Of a stretch of 5,177 bases of DNA, positions 1 through 5,177 are shown one piece after another. The notes below the pieces were generated by a model that made no database searches, had not been told where the DNA came from, and saw only the letters and a program-made list of their open reading frames with translations. Position 1 is the first letter of the stretch; every line of letters begins with the position of its first letter. The DNA is taken from positions 1-5,177 of the forward strand of contig JBDHXE010000170.1 of assembly GCA_039810525.1 (NCBI GenBank). The letters are read 5' to 3'. Position numbers and translations under genes: made by a program. This DNA is from JBDHXE01 sp039810525 (GTDB taxonomy: Bacteria > Bacteroidota > Ignavibacteria > Kapaibacteriales > UBA2268).

Positions 1-718
1 TAGGTTGTTTGAATATATTGATAGGGAGCAACCAGATATTTTGTGTTTGCAGGAGACTAAGGCTGAGCCTGATCAGATTAGGGAGGATTTGCGTTATCCA
101 CCCGGGTATTATGGGTATTATAGTTATTCGCGTGCTCGTAAGGGTTATAGTGGTGCGGTTACTTTTACTAAGGTAAAGCCTATTAATTATTGTTCGGATT
201 TAGGTGAGGAGAGGTTTGATAGGGAAGGTAGGGTAATTTGTACGGAGTATAATGATTTTAGTCTGTATAATGTTTATTTTCCTAATGGTACTAGTGGTAG
301 GGAGCGGGTAGATTATAAGTTGGAGTTTTATGATTTTTTGTTTGATTATATTGAGAAGTTTAGGGTATCGGGTAAGCCAGTAATAGTGTGTGGTGATTAT
401 AACACTGCTCATTATGCGATAGATCTAGCTCGCCCTGAGGAGAATAAGGATACTTCGGGGTTTCTGCCTGAGGAGAGGGTTAAGTTGGATGAGATAGTGG
501 CTCGTGGGTATGTAGATACTTTCAGGTGGTTTAATAAGGAGCCTAATCAATATACGTGGTGGAGCAATAGGGCAAGGGCTAGGGAGAATAATGTGGGCTG
601 GCGGATAGATTATCATTTTGTAACTGAAAATTTAATTGGTGCGGTAAGTAATAGTTATCATCAGCCTGATGTTTTGGGGAGTGATCATTGTCCGATTGTA
701 TTAGAATTAAATGTATGA
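1..718 (+). CDS. xth: Exodeoxyribonuclease III (AP endonuclease), 5'-truncated by window edge
   Basis: Mg-dependent exonuclease III family enzyme (exonuclease-endonuclease-phosphatase fold) that cleaves DNA at abasic sites and trims 3' ends in base excision repair in the cytoplasm. Counting from the TTG at base 5 as residue 1, the family motifs appear in order: LQETKA with metal-binding Glu17, YFPNG with Tyr91, CGDYN with Asp131 and Asn133, WRIDY with Asp202, and the C-terminal SDH with Asp227 and His228. These match the E. coli catalytic set Glu34, Tyr109, Asp151, Asn153, Asp229, Asp258 and His259. The reading frame stays open through base 2 (AGG, Arg), so TTG at 5 is an internal Leu and the true start lies outside; I infer about 15-20 missing residues, including the conserved N-terminal Asn motif. 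All 10 visible Lys codons are AAG. The next gene begins at the stop codon, so the two are probably one transcript. Family assignment is very secure. Confidence 0.96.
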   Translation, partial: RLFEYIDREQPDILCLQETKAEPDQIREDLRYPPGYYGYYSYSRARKGYSGAVTFTKVKPINYCSDLGEERFDREGRVICTEYNDFSLYNVYFPNGTSGRERVDYKLEFYDFLFDYIEKFRVSGKPVIVCGDYNTAHYAIDLARPEENKDTSGFLPEERVKLDEIVARGYVDTFRWFNKEPNQYTWWSNRARARENNVGWRIDYHFVTENLIGAVSNSYHQPDVLGSDHCPIVLELNV

Positions 719-1181
719 TATTGATATGTCTAGGAAGTTTAAGTTTTATATTTTGATAGCTTTTGCTGCTATTGTGGTGATGCAATTGATACCTGTGGAT
801 AGGAATAACCCACCTGTGGTATCGTCTGTAAATTGGGATAGTGAATTTACGAGAGAGGTTTTTTATAAATCGTGTGCTGATTGCCATAGTAATGAAACTA
901 AGTGGCCGTGGTATTCTTATATTGCTCCAATTTCGTATGTGGTCTCTTATGATGTGGTAACTGGACGTAAGCATTTTAATATTTCAGATAGTTTAAAAGA
1001 TGGTAGAGATGAGGCTGCAAGAGAGGTAAGGCGTGGTACTATGCCGATGTCTATTTATTACCCGACTCATCAGCAAGCTAAAATGAGTGATGAAGTTAAG
1101 AAGAAATTTATTGAGGGGCTTAAGAAGACTTTTGGTGATAAAGATCCAAATGATGAGAAGTACAAAAATAGGTATAAATAG
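711..1181 (+). CDS. Membrane-anchored haem-binding domain protein (Haem_bd-like, CxxCH)
   Basis: Small cytochrome-c-like protein of the type annotated as haem-binding domain protein in Bacteroidota. Two starts are possible: ATG at 711, which overlaps the xth stop by 8 bases and has an A-rich upstream context (156 residues), and ATG at 726, 7 bases after that stop (151 residues), which puts a basic SRKFK stretch directly before the membrane segment. Neither has a clear Shine-Dalgarno. Numbered from 726: hydrophobic segment about residues 7-22 (uncleaved anchor or signal peptide, no lipobox), then PVDRNNPPV, CADCH at 50-54 for covalent haem attachment with His54 as axial ligand, the family hallmark SNETKWPWYSY at 55-65, and a distal MPM at 106-108 that may supply the second ligand. 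The C-terminus is Lys-rich. It should face the periplasm. An electron-transfer or haem-sensing role is only inference; the partner is unknown. Lys codons are mixed AAG and AAA, unlike xth. Confidence 0.88.
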   Translation: MYDIDMSRKFKFYILIAFAAIVVMQLIPVDRNNPPVVSSVNWDSEFTREVFYKSCADCHSNETKWPWYSYIAPISYVVSYDVVTGRKHFNISDSLKDGRDEAAREVRRGTMPMSIYYPTHQQAKMSDEVKKKFIEGLKKTFGDKDPNDEKYKNRYK

Positions 1182-1368
1182 TATTGATTTTGTAGTGTGT
1201 TGATTTGTGGTTATAATATAATGGTATAGTGAGGGGACTGAGTGGTATCTCTTGCTATTGTGTGTATTTTTTCAATTCGTGTGTAGTAGATTCTTGCCGA
1301 GTATAGTCATTTCTTGTATAAGTGTTGAATTATTAAATATTTATATTTTAGATAGGCAGATTTTTTTA
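1182..1368. other. Intergenic G/T-rich stretch without recognisable gene
   Basis: Upstream part of the 338-base gap between the haem-binding gene and the DUF805 gene. I see no coding region with a credible start, no tRNA, and no strong hairpin followed by T that would end the xth transcript. The + strand is very poor in C (line 1201-1260 has 4 C against 18 G and 24 T). The only notable structure is a 10-base perfect palindrome TAAATATTTA at 1334-1343, about 25 bases before the promoter; in DNA this AT-rich it may be chance. Confidence 0.6.
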
Positions 1369-1400
1369 TTTGCTATTTTGTTTAATATTTTGTAACTTTG
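1369..1400 (+). promoter_or_regulatory. Bacteroidota-type housekeeping promoter for the DUF805 gene
   Basis: TTTG at 1369-1372 (-33 element) and TAACTTTG at 1393-1400 (-7 element) are separated by 20 bases, a full match to the TTTG / TAnnTTTG consensus of the Bacteroidota primary sigma factor. Transcription would begin around 1405-1408, giving a leader of about 110 bases before ATG 1520. The leader is AT-rich and contains a weak A/T-only hairpin (AATTAAA 1432-1438 against TTTAATT 1443-1449). The match is seen in sequence; activity is inferred. Confidence 0.65.
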
Positions 1401-1510
1401 CTTTATTGTATTAGCATTCTTTTTCTTAAGTAATTAAATATTTTTAATTGATAGGTGATAATTAAGATGTTTAAGAAGAATTTTTGATTTTATAATTTAT
1501 AAATCTTATT

Positions 1511-1515
1511 AGGAG
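1511..1515 (+). promoter_or_regulatory. Shine-Dalgarno-like AGGAG before the DUF805 start
   Basis: AGGAG lies 4 bases upstream of ATG 1520 and supports that start. Bacteroidota genes often lack such a site, and none of the other starts in this window has one this good; mutS has only a purine-rich AGAGAG inside the end of mtgA. The short spacing is slightly below the usual optimum. Confidence 0.55.
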
Positions 1516-1519
1516 TGTT

Positions 1520-1849
1520 ATGGAATATTTTGTCTGGTATTTGAAGGTCTTGAAGCAGTATGCCGATTTTAATGGTCGTGCAAGGCGGAAGGAGTTTTGG
1601 ACGTTTGCATTGATAAATGCTATTGTATTAATTGTACTTAATTATATTAGTATGGTGCTATACTATGTGTATTATCTAGGAATTTTGATACCGAGTATAG
1701 CAGTAGCTATCAGAAGGATGCATGATTTGGGTAAGAGCGGTTGGTATTGCTTGATACCTATATACAATATTGTATTGGCGGCAACTGAGGGCGAGCCAAA
1801 GGATAATGAATATGGAGAAAATCCAAAGGATAATATGCTTTTGGATTAA
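1520..1849 (+). CDS. DUF805 family inner-membrane protein
   Basis: A 109-residue integral membrane protein of the DUF805 family, whose biochemical function is unknown. The family signatures are all visible: FNGRARRKEFWTF at about residues 18-30 on the cytoplasmic side, a long hydrophobic region at about 31-63 that probably forms two membrane passes with a short turn, IAVAIRRMHDLGKSGW at about 60-75, a third hydrophobic stretch at about 75-88, and the polar C-terminal tail with the NEYGENP element typical of the family. Length is normal for a single-domain member. The start is fixed by AGGAG 4 bases upstream and by the family N-terminus. It appears to be a single-gene unit: its own promoter lies at 1369-1400 and a hairpin with a T run follows 18 bases after the stop. 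A 12-base sequence is repeated exactly near the 3' end and gives PKDN twice. All 6 Lys codons are AAG. Confidence 0.92.
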   Translation: MEYFVWYLKVLKQYADFNGRARRKEFWTFALINAIVLIVLNYISMVLYYVYYLGILIPSIAVAIRRMHDLGKSGWYCLIPIYNIVLAATEGEPKDNEYGENPKDNMLLD

Positions 1850-1866
1850 ATCTGGGAAAAGTACTG

Positions 1867-1922
1867 AAATGCGTGCTTATATATTAGCTTGGAAGTGATT
1901 AGCAGTATATGCACGCATTTTT
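1867..1922. terminator. Probable bidirectional rho-independent terminator between DUF805 gene and mutS
   Basis: A perfect 10-base inverted repeat, AAATGCGTGC at 1867-1876 and GCACGCATTT at 1911-1920, encloses 34 bases whose ends can add a few more A-U pairs (1878-1882 with 1905-1909). On the + strand the right arm runs into five T (1918-1922), placing it 18 bases after the DUF805 stop. Read on the - strand it ends in three T and lies about 50 bases after the mutS stop, so it could serve both convergent genes, better for the + strand. The long, partly unpaired loop makes it less than ideal. Confidence 0.65.
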
Positions 1923-1971
1923 ACTAAATGGTAAGGTAGTAGTGAAGATGATGGTATTATTGGTAGCTAAA

Positions 1972-4602
1972 TTATTTCTTGATCTCTTTTTGTAATTCCA
2001 TTAGTAGATTAAGTGCTTGTACGGGTGTTATTTGCTCGATTTTGAGTTTTGATATTTTGTCGCGTATGTAATCGTCTCTTAATTCGAAAATGGCTAGTTG
2101 TTCTGTATCGTTTGGAGCTTTACTTGTTTTGATAGATTTGATGTTGGGTTTGCTTTGGTCTGGGTGGTTTTCATTATCCAGAGTTGCCATAATCTCATTG
2201 GCACGTTCAATAAGGTCGTATGGCAAACCAGCCATTTTGGCAACATGAATACCAAATGAATAATCGCTTGCTCCACGACTTACTTTGTGTGAGAAAATAA
2301 TGGTACTACCTGTTTCGATTACTTCTACTCTATAGTTTTTAATTTTATGGTATCGATTCTCTAATTCGTTTAGTTCGTGGTAGTGTGTGGCAAATAGTGT
2401 TTTGGAGCCAATGTGATTGTGTATGTATTCAGCAATTGCCCAAGCTATAGAGATGCCGTCGAAAGTTGCAGTTCCACGACCTACTTCGTCTAATAATATT
2501 AAAGATTTGTTGGTAGCGTTGTTTAGTATATTGGCTGTTTCTTGCATTTCAACGAGGAATGTACTTTCGCCTGCTGTAATATTATCTTGGGCACCTACTC
2601 TTGTGAATATTTTATCTACAATGCCTATTTCTGCTGATTGTGCTGGTACAAAGCAGCCGCATTGTGCGAGTAGTACTATCACAGCTACTTGACGAAGGTA
2701 GCTTGATTTGCCGCTCATATTGGGGCCAGTAATGATATGGATTATTTCGTCATCGGGGTTCATTTTGGTAGAATTGGGTGTAAAATTGCTTCCGATAGGT
2801 AATAATCTCTCTACTACGGGGTGTCGGCCATCGATAATATTTAGATTATCTGAATTGTTGATTATGGGTTTAGTATAGTTGTATTCGGTAGATACGTAAG
2901 CGTAGGATTGTAATGTATCTAATTCTGCTATTGATTGTCCTATAATCTGTATATTATGTGTATATTTGGTTATATTGGTGAGTAGTTCTCTAAATAATGA
3001 TAGCTCTAGTTCGCTTATTTTGTCTTCGGCAGAAAGTATTTTTACTTCTAATTGTTTTAGTTCTGGTGTAGTGAATCTCTCTGCATTGGTAAGAGTTTGG
3101 CGTCTTTCGTAGTATGTAGGAACGTTGTTTAGGTTAGATTTGGTAATTTCAATATAATAACCAAATACGTTGTTGAATGATACTTTTAGATTATTGATGC
3201 CTGATTTGGCTCTTTCTTCTTCTTGGTATTTAGCTATTAAGTTTTTGCTTTCAAATTTGGCTTCTATATATGAGTCTAGTTCTAAATTGTATCCTGGTCT
3301 GAATATATTGCCTGTGCCTGTTTGGATAGAAGGTTCGTCTTTGATAGCTTTTAAGATAATATCGGTTAATTCTTTGAATTCTAATATATTATCGGCAATA
3401 TTGGATAAATTGGTAGTATTGGTATTGTAAAGTATTCTTTTGATATCGGGTAATATTTTTAGTGAGCGTCCGAGTGAATTGCAGTCGCGTGGATTAGCTC
3501 GTGAAGAGGCAATTTTTGAAATTAATCTTTCAATATCTGCAATTTCTTCTAAACGGGTTCTTAATAGATTTAATTGGATAGGATTGTTTAGTAGCTCTTC
3601 TACGCAATCGAGTCTTTGTTGAATTTTATCTATATTTTTTAATGGTTGAGAGAGCCATTTTTTGAGTAATCGGCTGCCCATAGGTGTAATGGTCTTGTCT
3701 ATGATAGCGAATAGTGTACCGTTAATCCCTATTTCAGAATTTGAATATGTGATTTCGAGGTTACGTCTAGTAGCTGGGTCTAAGGATATAAATTCGTTGG
3801 TATTTAATTTTTTAATAGATTTAATCTGATTGATGATACCTAATTGATTTTCGGAGATGTAATTAATTAGGCAGCCAGCTGCTTGTATAGATAGTATGTC
3901 GTTGTCTAATCCAAATCCTTTTAGATTAAGTGTATTGAATTGTTTAATTAGTTTGTCGTAGCAGAAATCATAATCGTAGATCCAGTCTTCTACTTTGCTA
4001 ATAGCTGGTTTGTATGATAGTTTGGCAATTTGATCGGAGAAATTATTCCATTGGTTTTTGCTAACAACTATTTCACTTGGTGCGTATGTTGGTAGTATTT
4101 CGATTAGATGGTTGTGTAGTATTTCGGTAACAAAAAATTCACCTGTTGATATATCAGCAAATGCAATTGCGGTGTGTTTTTGGTAGGCATTATCTTTACT
4201 ATGATATATAGAAGCTATGAAATTATTTAATTTGGTATCTAATAGTTTGTCGTAAAGAGCTACTCCGGGTGTAACTACTTCTACAACGCCTCTTTTTACA
4301 ATTCCTTTAGCGAGTTTTGGGTCTTCTAATTGTTCACAAACAGCTACTCTGTATCCAGCTTTTACAATTTTAGGTAGATATGCGTCTAATTGGTGGTGCG
4401 GAAATCCAGCTAATGGTGTAGGCGCATCGGAGCCTTGACTACGTTTAGTCAGTGCAATACCGCAAACTTTGGAGGTTATAACTGCATCGTTGTCGAAAGT
4501 TTCAAAAAAGTCACCCATTCTAAAAAAAAGTATAGTATCAGGGTATTTTTCTTTTATCTGATAGTATTGTTTCATTAGGGGTGTTTGTTTGGAAGGTGTC
4601 AT
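1972..4602 (-). CDS. mutS: DNA mismatch repair protein MutS
   Basis: Complete 876-residue MutS, the mismatch sensor that clamps DNA and recruits MutL in an ATP-dependent way. Domains in rough order: mismatch-binding domain 1-120 with TPLMKQYY at 7-14 and the Phe-x-Glu wedge as Phe32-Phe33-Glu34 (E. coli Phe36-Tyr37-Glu38); connector about 130-250; lever and clamp about 265-565; ATPase about 565-800 with Walker A GPNMSGKS at 626-633 (Lys632), the GESTFLVEM signature, Walker B LLDE with Asp705-Glu706, GRGT at 708-711, and the ATHYHEL switch with His740. The tail ends in a helical segment and carries QLAIF at 835-839, resembling a sliding-clamp-binding motif. No key residue is missing and the length is normal. 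The ATG at 4600-4602 matches the family N-terminus, has AGAGAG a few bases upstream, and follows the mtgA stop by 2 bases, so translation is probably coupled. Codons favour A and C ends (Lys AAA), opposite to the + strand genes. Confidence 0.98.
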   Translation of the reverse strand: MTPSKQTPLMKQYYQIKEKYPDTILFFRMGDFFETFDNDAVITSKVCGIALTKRSQGSDAPTPLAGFPHHQLDAYLPKIVKAGYRVAVCEQLEDPKLAKGIVKRGVVEVVTPGVALYDKLLDTKLNNFIASIYHSKDNAYQKHTAIAFADISTGEFFVTEILHNHLIEILPTYAPSEIVVSKNQWNNFSDQIAKLSYKPAISKVEDWIYDYDFCYDKLIKQFNTLNLKGFGLDNDILSIQAAGCLINYISENQLGIINQIKSIKKLNTNEFISLDPATRRNLEITYSNSEIGINGTLFAIIDKTITPMGSRLLKKWLSQPLKNIDKIQQRLDCVEELLNNPIQLNLLRTRLEEIADIERLISKIASSRANPRDCNSLGRSLKILPDIKRILYNTNTTNLSNIADNILEFKELTDIILKAIKDEPSIQTGTGNIFRPGYNLELDSYIEAKFESKNLIAKYQEEERAKSGINNLKVSFNNVFGYYIEITKSNLNNVPTYYERRQTLTNAERFTTPELKQLEVKILSAEDKISELELSLFRELLTNITKYTHNIQIIGQSIAELDTLQSYAYVSTEYNYTKPIINNSDNLNIIDGRHPVVERLLPIGSNFTPNSTKMNPDDEIIHIITGPNMSGKSSYLRQVAVIVLLAQCGCFVPAQSAEIGIVDKIFTRVGAQDNITAGESTFLVEMQETANILNNATNKSLILLDEVGRGTATFDGISIAWAIAEYIHNHIGSKTLFATHYHELNELENRYHKIKNYRVEVIETGSTIIFSHKVSRGASDYSFGIHVAKMAGLPYDLIERANEIMATLDNENHPDQSKPNIKSIKTSKAPNDTEQLAIFELRDDYIRDKISKLKIEQITPVQALNLLMELQKEIKK

Positions 4603-4604
4603 TT

Positions 4605-5177
4605 TTACTCTCTATTATCTCTTGGTATTAGTGCTGGTCCCATTCTGCTCATTATCCAATTAGCGCGTTTGTTAATATAATCGGTAGGATTAGCGGGCGA
4701 CCATCTTCTTGGATTGGGTAATACTGCAGCCATGAGAGCTGCTTCGCGTCTTGTAATATCTTTGGCGCTTTTGTTAAAGAATTGTTGGGCACCTGCTTCG
4801 ATGCCATATATACCATCGCCAAATTCTACTACGTTTACATACATTTCCAAAATACGTTTTTTGCCCCAAATAGCTTCTATCATATAGGTAAAGTATGCTT
4901 CGAATGCTTTGCGGATATAATTACGTGAATGTAATAGGAATGTATTTTTGGCAGTTTGCATAGATACAGTGGAAGCGCCTCTTTTTTTCTTTCCGTTCAT
5001 ACGTTTGTTGTAAGCTTGTGCGTCGCGTACTGCTCTCCAATCTATACCGCTATGTTTCATAAATCTAGCGTCTTCGCCACCTACAATGGCTTGAAAAACA
5101 TAGGGAGAGACTTCATTGTAATTAGTCCATACTTTGTGTATTCCTGTAGGCTTTCCTTCCAAAATATTTTCGAAAGC
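4605..5177 (-). CDS. mtgA: Monofunctional peptidoglycan glycosyltransferase (GT51), N-terminus cut by window edge
   Basis: Transglycosylase that polymerises lipid II into glycan strands on the outer face of the cytoplasmic membrane. The visible 190 residues hold the whole GT51 core; numbered from the window edge: motif I GGEDARFMKHSG with catalytic Glu35, motif II GASTVSMQTAKN at 67-78, motif III RKAFEA with the second key Glu93, motif IV KKRILEMYVN at 106-115, then the GIYGIEAGAQQFF region and EAALMAAVLPNPRRWSP. No transpeptidase domain follows: the stop TAA at 4605-4607 comes soon after motif V, which separates it from bifunctional class A penicillin-binding proteins. The frame stays open to base 5177 (Ala-Phe-Glu-Asn-Ile-Leu), so the TTG at 5160-5162 is an internal Leu and the start, with the expected N-terminal membrane anchor, lies outside. 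Met73 replaces the first Gln of the usual QQ pair while Gln74 is kept. It is directly upstream of mutS in the same operon; no functional link is known to me. Confidence 0.94.
   Translation of the reverse strand, partial: AFENILEGKPTGIHKVWTNYNEVSPYVFQAIVGGEDARFMKHSGIDWRAVRDAQAYNKRMNGKKKRGASTVSMQTAKNTFLLHSRNYIRKAFEAYFTYMIEAIWGKKRILEMYVNVVEFGDGIYGIEAGAQQFFNKSAKDITRREAALMAAVLPNPRRWSPANPTDYINKRANWIMSRMGPALIPRDNRE

Noticed and set aside
579..974. Open - strand frame of 131 codons across xth and the haem-binding gene, with shorter ones at 200-412 and 425-616
   Set aside because: Antisense to well-supported genes with intact motifs; the low-complexity His, Ile and Asn-rich translation is typical of a shadow frame.
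1211..1260. G-rich stretch with similar GGTATAGTGAG and GAGTGGTATC, considered as a hairpin, small RNA or tRNA remnant
   Set aside because: The two copies are in direct, not inverted, orientation and do not pair; no tRNA arms or T-loop signature could be found.
1252..1395. Open + strand frame of 47 codons from TTG 1252 to TAA 1393, very hydrophobic
   Set aside because: No ATG, no ribosome site, and T-rich DNA always translates to hydrophobic residues. Its end runs through the promoter at 1369-1400. No recognisable family.
1491..1496. TATAAT resembling an E. coli -10 box shortly before the DUF805 start; another at 1212-1217
   Set aside because: No correctly spaced -35 box, chance is high in such AT-rich DNA, and the Bacteroidota consensus at 1369-1400 is a much better match.
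2417..2692. Open + strand frame of 91 codons inside mutS, with others at 3170-3430 and 3440-3622
   Set aside because: They lie antisense to conserved MutS domains and resemble no family; they are shadows of the real coding frame.
5160..5162. TTG as a start for mtgA, and likewise TTG at 5-7 for xth
   Set aside because: Both reading frames continue in register to the window edge and conserved N-terminal parts of each family are missing, so these are internal Leu codons of truncated genes.

Overview
The window looks like ordinary chromosomal DNA from an AT-rich member of the Bacteroidota, possibly Bacteroidales; I cannot name a genus. Three things point there: the protein flavours (MutS, the GT51 transglycosylase and especially the haem-binding-domain protein resemble Bacteroidota versions), a textbook Bacteroidota promoter (TTTG, 20 bases, TAACTTTG) before the only gene that starts after a long gap, and the lack of strong Shine-Dalgarno sequences at most starts. 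All homology calls are from memory of protein families; no search was run.

Layout, left to right. (1) Bases 1-718, + strand: exodeoxyribonuclease III (xth), with only the first few residues cut off by the window edge. (2) Bases 711-1181, + strand: a small membrane-anchored protein with a CxxCH haem-binding domain, overlapping or abutting xth and probably co-transcribed with it. (3) Bases 1182-1519: a G/T-rich gap of 338 bases that ends in a promoter and an approximately 110-base leader. (4) Bases 1520-1849, + strand: a DUF805 inner-membrane protein. (5) Bases 1850-1971: a convergent gap holding an inverted repeat that probably terminates transcription from both sides. (6) Bases 1972-4602, - strand: complete mutS. 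(7) Bases 4605-5177, - strand: monofunctional peptidoglycan glycosyltransferase (mtgA), cut at its N-terminus by the window edge and separated from mutS by 2 bases.

Two genes are DNA repair genes (xth for abasic-site and exonuclease repair, mutS for mismatch recognition), but they sit in different, convergent transcription units. mtgA and mutS form a tight operon with no obvious functional link. The haem-binding protein and the DUF805 protein are envelope proteins of unknown physiological role.

The most striking property is compositional. The + strand is rich in G and T along the whole window whatever the coding direction, so + strand and - strand genes use opposite synonymous codons (for example, lysine is AAG in 10 of 10 xth codons and AAA in the first 11 of 11 mutS codons). 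This implies strong replication-strand mutational bias, with + probably the leading strand. I found no mobile element, CRISPR array, tRNA, rRNA, or evidence of a novel defence or metabolic system.
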